Assembly (NCBI GenBank): GCA_964017195.1 | Contig: OZ024895.1 | Location: forward strand, 33,462,690-33,526,689 | Source: Siderastrea radians | Lineage: Eukaryota; Cnidaria; Anthozoa; Scleractinia; Rhizangiidae | Length of the DNA stretch: 64,000 nt | Direction: 5' to 3' | Shown here: piece after piece, positions 1 to 12,411 of the stretch | Layout of the letters: each line of letters opens with the position of its first letter | Position numbering within the stretch: position 1 is the stretch's first letter | Program-made: the position numbers and the translations under genes | The notes under the pieces: model-generated | Database searches by the model: none | Told to the model about the DNA's origin: nothing | What the model saw: only the letters and a program-made list of their open reading frames with translations

Positions 1-1600
1 TATCGGCTACTTGGCGTGGCCTAATGTTCTTAAAATCTGATAAAAGACTTCTCTTTTACTACATAGCATGCCATATTTAGCTTAGGTCAATCCAGCCGTC
101 ATGTGCTTGATCTAGGACCATCACAGAATCCTTTGCTTTCTTTTACAATTCCGGTCGGTAAATTGCATACTTAACCGCTGATGCTGTGGGTGTGGGAGAA
201 GCTTTTCAGAGTCTGCCGATGAAACCCAGTGTTGGAAACAGCCTAAAAATCTGGATTTAGTTTCCACCGATTACGACCTTAAGAAAATACTGTAAAGGTC
301 AAAATATACCCGTCACTGTGCACTCATACGCGTTTTACATTTCATTAAGAAACTTAAAACGTCAATCTGGCCCATCCCCCAACCTTCCCACATATGCAGC
401 ACGCACGCACAACCAACAGTAAACACGAATTGGGTTTTCGTCGGTATTTTTATCGTTGAGACCGAAGCAATTTCGTTGAAAGAACAGAAAAGGAACGAGA
501 CTTCGGTGCCCAGTTTTTCTAGACAGCTTTAGAAAGTCTCCTCTAAGCTGATAGGACAGAAGCTTCTTTAAGAAGCCTTTCGCTCCCGCTTCGTTTACGA
601 AGCCAGTCCCGGAGATCGACTTTGCCGAAGTACTTCTCGAAGAAAGCTGCTTCAGAAAGGTGTGTTACCTTGCAGTTGTACATGTCTTTGCTTGCATACT
701 TTTGTCATAACAAGCAGAAAGCTACCCTATTTCCTACTTTAAATAGCTCTTCTAAATCGCACGGTAATTGTATCCCATCAAGCTCTGAAGTAACAATGAC
801 CTGGTATCCCCCTCTAGACTGAGCGCATTCTTCCGGGTAGAATCATATTTCGAGACGCAAAATTACTGCACAGCACTATGAGGGAACTTTTTTACTAATT
901 AATTTTCAAGATGGCCAATTGTGAGTGCGAGAGGGTGTACTTATGAAGGAATTAGCGCGAGAATTTCTTCGTGCTCGCCCACAGCATGCAGGTTCTTTTT
1001 GGCGAAAGAAGAGTACATCGGAGTTCTTCATCACAATGAAACGCTGTCAACACTCTTTCTACACTGTACAATATGTCGTTTCAAATGGTTTTAAATTACT
1101 GAGGATACTTTTAGAATAAGAGTACGACGGTAGTCTCGGACCAAGTGGTGTTGCCGGGATTCGTTTACTTTGCCATGGATTTTTAGCCTGATCACTTTGA
1201 AAAGCCGAAAGCAACATTGCATCCATGGAGGCCTAAAAATAATGCCTCTTCTTTTTGAATACTTGTTTTGCTTGTCTGATTTTTTGTTTGTTTATTTGTT
1301 CTTTTTCATGCCGTGAGCTATTGCAACGCACTGAAACAGTAAGTGTGTTTGGCGTGTGTTCGGTGGCTTGTTGTTCCTCCGAAATATATTACCTGACCGT
1401 ACCCTTGATGGTGTAGAAGCAATTCCTGTGTAATACCAGAAACTCATAAGGACTTGAAACGTGTAACTCGCATATGTAGGTTTTGACTGATGCTCGTAAT
1501 TATTCATTTTCGCAATTACCATATTTGGAACGTAAGGAGAAAGAGAACTGACCAATAAATATCGTGAACGACGTGACGTAATTTCACACCAAGTTCGCCC
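1..1600. other. Intergenic stretch, no gene recognised
   Basis: Only short ORFs (about 60-90 codons) without recognisable domains, splice context or poly(A) signal are present. I see no long repeat or palindrome here. Confidence 0.5.
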
Positions 1601-1613
1601 GCTTACTCAAAGA

Positions 1614-1934
1614 ATGGCTGACAAACCGGGGGAAAACAAGCCGACAAAGCTTTCAAACGTCGGAACGACAAAGCGAAAAGAAATACTGGTCTCGAAGACC
1701 GAGCAGGAAATTTTGCAGGCAACAAAATTGGTAATTGCAACAACATCGAGCAAACCGCTGGGGTTAGAAGTAGATCAGACTGCGAAACCAAACCAAACTA
1801 GTCTAGCGTTGTGTTTACGATTTCTTTCACCATGGTACTATCAAGAAATGTTCACAAAAGGTAGGTTTTACCGCCACGGAAAACATTTGACACCAAAATA
1901 TCAAGACATGATACAAAAATATTTAACACAGTAA
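1614..1934 (+). CDS. Hypothetical small protein, 106 aa, single exon
   Basis: I do not recognise this protein. The ATG has a purine at -3 and a G at +4, the ORF ends in TAA, and a canonical AATAAA lies 200 bp downstream. The N-terminal half is Lys/Thr/Glu-rich and hydrophilic; the C-terminal part contains aromatic residues (SPWYYQEMFTKGRFYRHG) and ends in a basic region. There is no signal peptide or membrane helix. A TGACGTAA sequence lies just upstream of the start. A GT that could serve as a splice donor occurs inside the ORF at the codon after FTK, so this could also be a first exon. It may be a real short gene, a retrocopy fragment or a chance ORF. Confidence 0.35.
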   Translation: MADKPGENKPTKLSNVGTTKRKEILVSKTEQEILQATKLVIATTSSKPLGLEVDQTAKPNQTSLALCLRFLSPWYYQEMFTKGRFYRHGKHLTPKYQDMIQKYLTQ

Positions 1935-2133
1935 AATTGAAGAGAACCGTTTTAAATAATATTTAAGTGTCACATGTCACACATTTTCGGTTGTTCGCTA
2001 CCAAAATCAAGCTAAATAATTAACTGAATAAGAAAGGACGACATTTTTTGGGCTTTATAAGCTTAGTACACAAAATAACATCCTTTTACCTGCAGTTGAT
2101 GTAGCTCTGAGTTCAAGCAACTCTAAATGTTGA

Positions 2134-2139
2134 AATAAA
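2134..2139 (+). promoter_or_regulatory. Candidate poly(A) signal AATAAA
   Basis: Canonical hexamer 200 bp downstream of the 106-codon ORF stop and on the same strand, followed by a T/G-rich stretch. It fits as the 3' end signal of that ORF if the ORF is a gene. Confidence 0.35.
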
Positions 2140-2656
2140 GAGATTGTTATGCAAAATAAGTTGAATGTTTGATTCATTGTTGTTTTGACACATTCCGTCC
2201 GCGGTCTCTGAACCTGTAACCGCTACGTTTTGTGTTCCTTTTACACTCTCCATCTTCAATGCTGAAATCATACTGTAGCTTTAATCCACTTTGGACGATG
2301 AATACAACAATTTTTCAGGAAACGTCAAACCTGTACCACATTTTAGAGCCAATCAAAACTTTTTCAAAAAATTACCTTAATTATAGTGTGTCCAAAACGT
2401 TCGTGCCCCTAATTTTCCGGGTTATATTTTTTCTTTGTTCGTTGATATAAAACTTTTTTCTACAGAAATAGTTCTTAAACTCATTTAGTGTCATTTTCCT
2501 AATGTTTATGGCCTTGAAATGGCATCACATAATCGTAATTACAATTTTCCCGCCGAAACGTGCGATTTGGAATCGCGCGCACTTCCTTTTTTCCCGCCAA
2601 TTTTCACAAACTTGTTACTCAAACGATCGTCTTGTTTTAAAGCTAATTTCAGAAAG

Positions 2657-3860
2657 ATGAATCCCCTTAAAGCAAGCTGTAAAAAGTTAGTTTATTTACG
2701 AGCGCAGGCATCTGCACTTAGCTCTTCAGTGGGCTTTCCGTGAAAGAAACTTTTAAGCTACTAGGAAAAAGTGAGCGTTGGGTCAAACAGTGGTCGTCAC
2801 GAGGTGATGATTTCGCCGACAAAAAACGAAGTGAAAGGCCTGAGGTTTTGAACAATGCGGCTAAGAATCTTTCAGAAAGCAAAGTACAAACGAGGAAAAC
2901 CCACCGGCAGCTATCACAAGGTTTAGTAAGGAAAGGATTGTCAGGATCAAAACATTCGGTCTGGAGATTTATGAAAAACAAAGGTTTGGAAACCTTTTAA
3001 GCGACAAAAGAAGCCACTGACTGAAAAACAACAAGGAGATCGGTTTAGAATAGGATGAAGAATAGGATGATTTTCTTTCACTGACGAATGTCCGAAGTGT
3101 TTGTTCAAACTACCGAATTCCAAAATGACGTCGTCTGTTCCTCCTGCCTATCAACTGAAGCAAAGTTCCAAATGGATTATCTGGGGCGGAATGAGAGGCC
3201 GTGGACTGACTGAACTTCACTTTATTCCACCAGGACAAACTCTGACAGCTGATTTTTATATAACCAACGTATTAGAGAAGGAAGTGAAGCCCCTTCTTAG
3301 CCGTAATTTGGCAAACGAAGCAACTATCAAGAGAAAACTTTTCAGCTCTAACCGTAATATGACTTTTGATCAAGACGGAGCACCACCTCATACTGCAAAG
3401 GCAACGCAATCATGGTGTACAAACAATTTGCCCAATTTTATTGCAAAGTTTAAATACACGCCAATCATGCTTTATTAAATTATGTATTTCTTTTTTCACA
3501 CTTCTATTTTTGTATATATATCTTTATGTTAATTTTTCCACGTTCCACTTTTGATAATGATGACATGAAGTCATCGAAACGTCAAGTTACATTTTTATCG
3601 TTGATTTTCTCGTTGAAAAGAAGAATGGTCCGCAAATTTCCCCGGACATAAATCCCATTGAGAATGTTTGGAGTATAATAGATGAGGAAGCATATAAAGA
3701 TCATTTCCCAAATACAATGAAAGAAATGAAAAGGAGGCTTAAGGAAGTTTGGAAAAAATGTGCCTCTTACAACACTAAAAGAATTATCTCACTCGATGCC
3801 TCAAAGGCTAAGAAATATGATCAAAAACAAGGGAGGCCACGCAGGCTACTAAAATTGTGA
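2657..3860 (+). pseudogene. Broken Tc1/mariner DDE transposase
   Basis: The pieces are in order but in different frames. An N-terminal start lies at 2657; a helix-turn-helix-like segment with the words GKSERWVKQW is at about 2740-2997; after a further frame change the DDE catalytic part runs from about 3075. The first Asp is seen in FTDE just before 3101, the second in DQDGAPPHTA near 3370-3400, and the third acidic residue in SPDINPIENVW near 3645-3675. At least two frameshifts, a stop at 2998, and a 170-bp insertion between the second and third catalytic residues make it non-functional. The C-terminal piece ends at a TGA at 3858-3860. Confidence 0.8.
3451..3620. mobile_element. 170-bp insert inside the mariner transposase
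   Basis: The coding sequence breaks after GCAAAG at 3450 and resumes with AAGAATGG at 3621, where SPDINPIE follows as expected for the family. The intervening AT-rich 170 bp has no coding homology and holds a perfect 6-bp-stem hairpin (3559-3575) followed by GAAACGTC. An AAG trinucleotide occurs at both junctions and may be a target duplication. Confidence 0.6.
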
Positions 3861-3976
3861 AAAAATAATAGTGTTATCATCAGAAAAAAATTCTAGAAGC
3901 TTGAGTCGTTAACCTTGTTGTGATCCAAAGTTAACTTAGTTAAAATCAGGGGCACGAACTTTTGCGGCACCTTTTA

Positions 3977-6900
3977 TTCGCAATTCCACCCTGAGAAAGC
4001 GCTTCCACTCTAGTAGAAGAGCTCCTTCGCGGGCCAAAGGCTTCCGGGCAATCGAAACCCCATCCTTATAAACTGTGTATATCTAAGAAGCCAATTTCAA
4101 TGGTCAAGACCGTGCGACGACGATGATGAAGACGACTCCTGCACCATTCTACTTTCTTGGATATTTTACTCGCCTGAAGGCGGATCTTTTCGCAACGAAT
4201 ATTAACAACCCAATCACTGGTCACTGAATAGAATCAGAATCTCGGATGGCCTGTTATCACCGGCGAAATTTGATCGCAAGACAACAATTTGAGGGCTGGC
4301 TTCTCGTGCGCTCGATTTTAAAGACGAATTGAATATTCTTAGAATTAAGACATCCTTTTCAATATCTCTACATCAAAAGGGAAAGAAGCATTGAATAGTC
4401 AACAGCATATATGGAAGAAATTGGTGAGCTCAGAGGAAAGAAATCCTTGTTCCATGATAGAGTGGTGTTTATTCAAAAGACTAGGGAAGTGTTAAGGCGA
4501 CCACCTCAAAGTACTAGAGCGTTCGACTTTAGGTTAAATTTTCAAGTACTGCTTCCACTTCTTTCACATATCAAATCAAATCAAATCAAATCAAAAAACT
4601 TTAATTTAGGAGGGTAACCCGTGACAGTGGTGAACACTGATGACCCTGTGGCCTTATATGAAATAAACAAAAGATATAAAAACGTGAAATTATAGAAGGT
4701 GCGTTACAGTAGAAATTAATAGAACTAATTTAAATATAAAATATATACAAGATACAGTTTAACGAAATTGTAATAGCTAATAATAGCTTTTGAAAAAGAC
4801 GTTGCTTTAAAAGCTTAAGCTTATTTAGCAAAATGATTGTTCGACAGTATTGAAGTTTTAGACTTGAGAAAAAATATCTAATAGCCATAGATGGAAAGAA
4901 AAAGTTCAAAAAGAATACTCAGTTATCTTTTTGGTGGAAGGCGAAAAGTTCAAGTTATGAAATTTGTCTTCGCGAGGACTTCATCTTTGTTGTGTTCTGC
5001 CGCGAAGCATAAACATTACATAAACCGAAACGTTCTGAACCATAACTGTGGCAAAAGTAAAATCGAAACCAAGCAATGCGAAGAACTGACATCATCGGAA
5101 CTGCGTACGGAAGCGAGAGCTCATCGCCACCAGCGAACACGGTCGGCACACGCTTGATTTCGCAGCATTTGCAGTGGTCCCGACGCCACATATAGCAGAA
5201 CTAGTGCATGCCTTCTGTTTTTTTTTTTTTTGGTTTGTTTTTGTTTTTGGTTTTTTTTTTTTTTTTTTAACAACTTCGCGTACGCCTTATTTAACGACTT
5301 CAATGAGAGTACTTTCAGAAAGTAATAACTACAAGCGAAAAAAAATGTGGAGCTCCGCTGTTACGCTTGGCTAAAGCTATATATTGTTTTGTTTGTTTTC
5401 GTTTTTAGCGATTGCTACTTCGACCGGTGTATTCGATTACTAGTTATGCTAGACTGAGTTGATGTCGTTTTCTTAATCCGTCAATATAAGTCTAAGTGTA
5501 GGACTTCATCTCTCTATCTCTTTCTGTTTCTCTCTCTCTCTCTTCTTTCAGTTGAGTAATACTCAAAATTTCTTTACTCCTTTTTCGTGAACATCCAAAG
5601 AAGTTTGGACATGTGAGAAAACCCAGTCCTTCTGGAATAGTTTATTTTCATGGCTGCAGTCCGGCAGGATCATTGAGAAAGACTCTAGGTCTCTTGAGGC
5701 GGACGCTGCTTTGGGTCTGAGGCCGGATAACTCCAAATATGAACTACAAATCAATTTTTGTTTCTTGATAACAAAATATTTTATTTGGATCTGCAAACTT
5801 AAAGAATGTATTCCAAAATTGAACGATTTTTTATCGTACTTACGTCACTTTTTCAAAATAGAAAACGACGGTAGAACAGTTGCAAAGAAATGGGAACCTC
5901 TTCTACCAATCTTGCAATGACAGACCTGACCCCCAAATATCAATTCACAAACCTAACAAAACCTCCTGGTCCTTTCAACCCGGTAGCACTTTTGCACCAT
6001 AGCATTACAGAAATGTATCAATGTTTTTTTGTTTGTTTGTTTTTTTATTTTATTTTATTTATTTATTTTTTTTATATTCTTTTTGCTTCCTTTCATTTCG
6101 CTTCTTGTGCTGATTAGCTAATTAGTGTTTTTTTTACTGTTAAATAAAGCATTGTTAAAAAAGTAGTGTATTGTAAATAATTTCTTGTAAGGGATTTATT
6201 GTAAGTAATGTAACGTGTATTGAAAGTAAGAGTAAGTTATTGTAAGTAATGTATTGTGAGTACTGTGACGTGTATTGTAAGCAAGTTACTGCAAGTAATG
6301 TATTGTAAGTACTGTAACGTGTATTGCAAGTTAAGTGATTGCAAAAAAATATATATATACGAAAAAAAAAAAAAAGAAGAAGTTTCCTTTGAGGTCCACA
6401 ACATGACATGATGGGGTCACATGGCGTGGGAATAACTTCATGGTTTCCAAATCGCGGCCATCTTGGATCCGCCAAATTGGTAGGTAGGTAGGTAGGTAGG
6501 TACTTTATTAAAATACTTTGCAGCTCATAGAGCTGAATTGCGTATTCTACATTCTATGATACAAATTTACAAAATTTAAAATTTAATCGGATTTCTTGAT
6601 TTTTCCAAAACTTTCAAACACTACAAAAATTGGCCAAAAATTAACTAAGACCAATGAAAAACACTTAAATTGCCACACTACAGTGAATTTTTTTCTCTAA
6701 AACATGAAAATTCAAAATTCTGAAAAAAAGTCAGTCAAAGCATGGTTGCCATGGCAACATCAAAAGTGATAAACAACAACATGTCTTACCAGATTGTTTC
6801 AAATAAATTTTACGAAAAGTCACAAAGTTTTAATTAGTGGCTTTTGCTTGCATATTAAAAAAGTTATGAACGTTCAAAGTCAGCGCGGGCACTTAGTGCT

Positions 6901-7439
6901 CCTGTTTTACGTCTTCGCGAAAATGACAGTAAGGTAAACAAAATGTGCCATATTCTTATCCCGGCCGGTAAGTATACGTAGCTCCAACGGCGCTGCTTTA
7001 TAGCAGGTCTGATATACCCAGCAAAATGAAGCAAAGGGGTTGGTAAATGTTAAAAGAAAAAATAGTAACATTTGACCGATTTTGAGTCTCTTTCACTCAT
7101 AGGGTGGTTTGTTTGGCTACATTTGTTAACCCGCTTGACAATCCATTTAGGAAAAAAAAACAAGAAATTTCATAAAGAGAACTTTTTGTTCCGATTGTAA
7201 CATCTATAGCTAGTCGACTGAAAATTCCACGTATTGACTGAGGCGGCCCAGGTAGCTATTTGAAAGTGTGCATTGAACTCTGGAGTAAAATAAAACTCCA
7301 GAAAACTCCTGTCAGAACTTAGCTTTAGGTCCAGCGCTAAATGTTTGCTGTTCGTTTCGCAATATTTTACAAAATAAGGCTTAAAAGAATTACCCTATTC
7401 AGCTGAGCGTTGAAGCCTAGATAAGTGGAATAAAGATGT
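3977..7439. other. Intergenic, low-complexity tracts only
   Basis: No gene is recognised. The stretch holds an ATCAA/A microsatellite at about 4564-4597 that reads like the reverse of a non-LTR retrotransposon tail, poly(T) tracts near 5217-5269 and 6020-6075, a CT tract near 5510-5550, and a roughly 50-bp minisatellite near 6165-6345 (three or so units containing ACGTGTATTG). ORFs in these tracts encode only low-complexity peptides. Confidence 0.5.
6479..6502. repeat. (TAGG)n microsatellite
   Basis: Five to six tandem TAGG units, followed directly by a sequence starting ACTTTATTAAAATACTTT, an arrangement often seen where the short-repeat tail of a LINE/SINE meets its body in reverse orientation. 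That interpretation is inference. Confidence 0.6.
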
Positions 7440-7656
7440 CTTCATGAGGCTATAGTGGCTCGCACATGAAGTGATTAGGAGTATTACTTAATACTTCCGG
7501 ATGGGATGCTAGCCCATCGCAGGGTCACCCCGAAGCATTTTGATAGGTTCTCGGTCCGTCCCCGCCCCCTTACTGTTGACTGGTACCTACTAATACACCT
7601 GGGTGGAGAGAGACAGTGTAAACTTAAGTTTTTCGTCTAAGGGAACAACACAACAC
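7440..7656 (-). mobile_element. tRNA-derived SINE, tail part
   Basis: Read on the minus strand this stretch matches the body and tail of the SINE at 61519-61810: the shared landmarks are the TCTCTCTCCACCCAGGTGTAT block, the GGTACC/GGGTAC segment, and the GCGATGGGCTAGCATCCCAT block. The tRNA-like head is missing, as expected for a 5'-truncated retroposon. Confidence 0.6.
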
Positions 7657-9133
7657 AATACAAAAACCAGCCATGCACCAGCGATCAAAATGTCTATTCG
7701 CACGTCCAACGCACCATACCAACGATCACTACACCTCAATTTGGAGCGAAAGGGCTTCGAGGTTACACAACGATACAAACGGTCAGCTTTATTTACAATT
7801 GAAGCTCTCCTATTTACAGTTGAAGTGCCAATCAAGTCACTACTAGTAACGTGACGGCCGGCCCCCAGAACAGCCCCTTTAGAACCATTGTAATACAATA
7901 TGACCAGCCCCCAGAACATCCCACTTCGAACAATTTAGTAACACGCAACGGCAACAACGCACGCGATGGTACGTAATTGCTTCGTGATGGCTGTTTTATC
8001 GAACTAATCAACGCTGAAAGGACAGAAAAGGAGTCTCTGGTGTACTGTTAATGAGCGCTTGAGGAGGCAGAAACGTGCAAACGACGAAGACGTCTACATC
8101 TTTGATTTTGAAGCGTCAAGTTTCATTTTCCCCGCTGGCGGAAAGGAACTGCCGGCAACGAGTTCCAAGGTTGAAGGGTGAGGTACCTTATGTTCTGCTT
8201 TTCTGACATGCCTCCAACTTAATGAAACAAAAGACTATTCTCTGTCTCGTTCATAACATCTAATCGTTCTACAGTGAGTCACCAGACAGCTATCAAGTAA
8301 TGTGTTTACGAAAACAATCCCGGCCAGCCAACGCAAGACCCATATCGCCAAAGTTCCTGTCTGTGTGTTTGCAACACTGTATCGTACAAAAGTAAGCTCC
8401 GCCGGCGCATGAAAGAAACTGTAGGTAGTTTGGCATCACGATAAGGTATTTTCTTTCCTTGATTCAACTAGAAACTTTGCTATCATAACAATCTGAACAA
8501 TAGTCTGCATTCCACAAAGATTAGTTTCTGCAAAGCTGGCTAAACAAATTACTAAGAATTCAGTTTCAAGGCACTTGAAGAGAAGGATGTGAGGCGCGCC
8601 AACTGTTACAATATAACGTCTGTTTGGTCTCGCAATAATCAACTTGTTGCGTTTGGGAAACGGCAAGCAAAATCTTGGCAGCCTCTAGAAAAATTGATTC
8701 TTTAGATGACCTCGCTTCCGGCTCTTAACCTTGAAACGGCGAAAAACACGATTCTCATTTCCTTAAATCACCGTGACCGATCTGAAACAAAATCACATTA
8801 TAATAGTTTTGTGAAGTAAGAAAGCCTACGAGGGAGCTTAAAAAGAAAATACCGGAAGCGATAATAAGAAGGTGAAAGAAAACAAACACATACCTTCCTC
8901 ACCCAAGTGGTAAAGACTACAAACTTGTACGATGATGGGTTAGGTAAGCCAAAGCAAAACAAACAACAACTACGAGCGAGTAATTTGGAATACAAGGACG
9001 GCAGATCAAACGATTCTATCGTGATTCACTGTCACGTAAAACCTCTAACGATTGTTTCGAAATCAAAAGTAACCGAAAAGGAGAAATTCTTCTAAAGGAT
9101 TAGAGAAATGTAGATTCATATTTGTAATTGAAG
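7657..9133. other. Intergenic stretch without a recognised gene
   Basis: Short ORFs on both strands show no domain. An ATG-less open frame at about 8010-8184 ends at a GTGAGG that could be a splice donor; it is discussed among the rejected items. Confidence 0.4.
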
Positions 9134-9811
9134 AAGGTTCTTACTTTTGGGCCTGTGGACAAAATCCTAAAAATTAATGTGACCACAAGTTCCATGAAAG
9201 CTATTAGCGGAAGTTTCTTGTCGACCTCTGTCGCGTGCTATTTACTATGCCGTACAAAGTGGTTCTATGTTATGTAACTTTACTAAAGTGTGACAGTTCA
9301 AAGGAAAGCTACGGAGCAGTACTTTCCTGTGGTGCTGTTTACTATGCTGAACAAGGTGGTTCTAACTTTTGAGTCTGTGGACGAAATCCTAAAGTGTGAT
9401 CATTCAAATGAAAGCTACTGAGCAGTACTTCCTTGTGGTGTTGTTTATTGTGTTCTATGCTGTGGTTCTAACTTTTGAATCTGTGGAAAAAATACGAAAG
9501 TGTGACCATTCAAACCAAACCTGCTGAGCAGTACACTTTTCTGTGGTACTGTTTACTATATATGCTGTACAACGTGGTTCTAACGTTTGAGTTTAGCGAT
9601 GAAATTCTAACGTTTGACCATTCAAATGAAAGTCACAGAGCACAGAGTACTTCCCCGTACTGTACAATGTGCGTCTGACCTGCGAGTGAGTTGCCATAAC
9701 CTCTTCAATGAAGACTATTGAGTGGTACTTTTCTCTTGTATAAGAAGGGAATTCATTCAAACGAAAGTTGCTGAGCAGTACTGTTTTACAGTGCTATTTC
9801 TAGTGTTTAAT
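9134..9811 (+). repeat. Array of about 106-bp satellite units
   Basis: Six or so diverged copies of a unit containing GGTTCTAACTTTTGAGTCTG, GAAATCCTAAAGTGTGA, CATTCAAATGAAAGCTACTG and AGCAGTACTTTCCTGTGGTG. Successive GGTTCTAAC words at 9358, 9464 and 9575 give a period of 106-111 bp. The same family recurs in both orientations elsewhere in the window. Confidence 0.85.
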
Positions 9812-11217
9812 ACATTTTTCAAGCCGAACTTTGCTATTTTTTTAGCTTGATAACCCTGGCCCTTACTTCGTCTCATTCATTTCTTTCACGAACGTAATTT
9901 CCGTCAAGCGATCTGTAACCTTTTCGGCTGGCTTTACTTTTTGCCAGCAGACTGCTTCGTTCTCAGGTTTACTCAGGTAAAGACACTGACAGTTTTAGGG
10001 GCAAGCAGAAAGAATCAGGTAGTGAAAATGTAATAGGCGAATATACCGTCAAAGCCCATCCAACGCAGTTTTTCCTTAACCACTAAGATCGCGATTCATG
10101 TGTTCATCGATTAAAAGGAAATCTTTCCTCATTCATTCAGGTGTTGCCTGATGCTGCAAAAGCACACTGAGGGCAAAAAACCTAGCAGGTTGTGTTTCTT
10201 TCTTACCCTATTTCTCTCCTTTCTTTGTGTTCGTTTTAACAAGTTCGTTATTTTCTACTCAGTTAAAACTTTGCTTTTTTTAATGAATCAAAGTCCGACT
10301 GTCTGTCCTAAATGTTTTATGTCTGCGCAGTTTGAATTTCCTTGGCCCTCGCCGCGCGGCACTGTGAAAGCGTACGTGTTTTGGCGTTTAACCAGCAACC
10401 TTTCAACTGGCAAGGGCTAGGTTGCAATACAGACGGCTCAGTTACACACAGACTGAGAAAAGAGTTGAAAACTGGTAAATTAGAGCGCGCATAAAGCTAC
10501 AGCGGATGACACTTCAAACACCTAGCAAAAAGGTAGTTTAATCGAATAGTCATGTCTATAGATGAGGGTAACTTTAAGTCTTGACATCTAACTGAATGAA
10601 GCTTTAACTGAAACAGTAGCTCTAGACTACAAACTACGAACTACTAGGAAGCAATACAAAGGGGCATACATGATATGGTCAAAACTATAGAGTTACACTG
10701 AACACATTGAGTGAGACCAAGGCACCGTCCCCGCAAAAATGAATGCTTCGTCATCGTCTCCAAGTTTTCAGCGTCTACTCAGTTGCCGGTGTAAATTACA
10801 GACAACAGCAAAGTAGTTTGGCCTAGCTCATTTATTATCAAGTATCATGATATTATGGTTTCAATACAGTGAACGTGGGTTGATGACATATCTTGTTTTT
10901 GGCAATATTCTTTGTTAACTGCAACATCCAACCACGTGCAAGACATCTTGTAACCCCGGCCAGCGTGAGTGAATTAAGCCATTTAAGGAGGCTCGCAACA
11001 GTTTTTTTGGCCTTGGAGTGTATCTTTTGAAGTCAAAATTTCGCATAGAAGATAAACTTCGATTTCCTTGATACTACACCACCTTTTCAACAAATGATCA
11101 AAGTTTATTTTGTCACTCGTTTCCTAGCAACAGCTGTCACCATAGCAACGGTAATGGACAACCCCTCATTTTAAATAATGTCGAATATCTCGAAAACTAG
11201 TCAGACACTTTGCGACG
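9812..11217. other. Intergenic stretch; repeat-like sequence at its right end
   Basis: No gene is recognised. From about 10980 on, the sequence appears to be part of the same repeat whose inner portion forms the adjacent palindrome, since it runs into the arm without a break. Confidence 0.4.
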
Positions 11218-12411
11218 AAACTTAAACTATTTGAACTACTCAACCTACACAACTTGTATACGAAATTAGGGAAAAATCTGTAAGAGCGTTTTCACGTAAA
11301 TCATGATTCATTTTTTAAGGGCTGATTTTGGTCATTCCTGCAATTTTCTCCAATATTTCAAGAACGATAAAACTTAACACTCTCTCTTTTCAGCTGAAGG
11401 ATCTTTTATGATATCAAAACATTCTTAATGTACATTGAGCTTCCTAGGTGGCTGCGATTTTAAGATATTTATATTTAAAAACTGCTAAAATGCAGCACAA
11501 ATCAGCCAAAAAGTCCGTAATTTGCATAAATACAAATATTTCTAAACTGCCCTTACAGATTTTTCTCTTAAATTGATTGACGTTAGAATAATAATTCTTT
11601 TTGATGTTCCAGCAAGTTTTAGGCTGAATAAACACTTTGTTTATGAGATAAGAAGGATGAATCTCGGTCAGGGTTCAGTCGTTATTAACTTTCAACGAGC
11701 AACAGTATTATTTTGTTTTTCCTGGTCTATTTCTTGGTTATTCACGTGCAATGAATATTTATACACGCTGCACTTGTGTCCTCTCGTGCATTTATAATTC
11801 CTTCTCATATTTTTTTTATTATGAGAAGGAATTATAAACGCACGAGAGGACACAAGCGCAGCGTGTATTAATATTCATTGCACGTGAATAACCGAGAAAT
11901 AGATCAGAAAATACGAAATAATACTGTTGCTCGTTGAAAGGTAATAACGACTGAAACTTGACCAAGATCCAGCCTTCTTATCTAATAACAGAAATGTTTA
12001 TTCAGCCTAAAACTTGCTGGAACATCAAAAAGCATTATTATTCTAACATCAATCAATTTAAGAGAAAAATCTGTAAGGGCAGTTTAGAAATATTTCTATT
12101 TATGCAAATTACGGACTTTTTGGATGATTTGCACTGCATTTTAGCAGTTTTTAAATATAAATATCTTAAAATCGCAGCCACCTAGGAAGCTCAATGTACA
12201 TTAAGAATGTTTTGATATCATAAAAGGTCCTTCAACTGAAAAGAGAAAGTGTTAAGTTTTATCTTTCTTGAAATATTGGAGAAAATTGCAGGAATGACCA
12301 AAATCAGCCCTTAAAAAATGAATCATGATTTACGTGAAAACGCTCTTACAGATTTTTCCCTAATTTCGCATACAAGTTGTGTATGTTGAGTAGTTCAAAT
12401 AGTTCAAGTTT
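11218..12411. repeat. Long palindrome (two inverted arms of about 590 bp)
   Basis: The arm starting AAACTTAAACTATTTGAAC at 11218 is repeated in reverse complement and ends near 12411. The centre is a short T-rich spacer near 11808-11820 between CCTTCTCAT and ATGAGAAGG. Arms differ by scattered substitutions and a few indels. Two short ORFs lying in opposite orientation in the two arms encode nearly the same peptide, which is a consequence of the symmetry and not a gene. It could be a foldback transposon or an inverted duplication of a MITE. Confidence 0.9.

Larger units (their letters stand above)
2383..3976 (+). mobile_element. Tc1/mariner-type DNA transposon, decayed
   Basis: The two ends carry inverted repeats: the segment around CAAAACGTTCGTGCCCC at 2392-2408 recurs in reverse complement around 3949-3966 with a few differences. 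Between them is a broken transposase reading frame on the plus strand. The size, about 1.6 kb, and the left end next to a TA are typical of the Tc1/mariner superfamily. Exact outer ends are uncertain by a few bases because the terminal 10 bp of the two repeats have diverged. Confidence 0.8.

Noticed and set aside
8010..8184. ATG-less open frame ending near a GTGAGG, possibly an internal exon (contains DEDVYIFDFEASSF)
   Set aside because: No matching upstream or downstream exon could be found on either side, and the peptide is not recognised.
11444..12185. Two similar ORFs in opposite orientation
   Set aside because: They lie in the two arms of the palindrome and are mirror copies of noncoding repeat.
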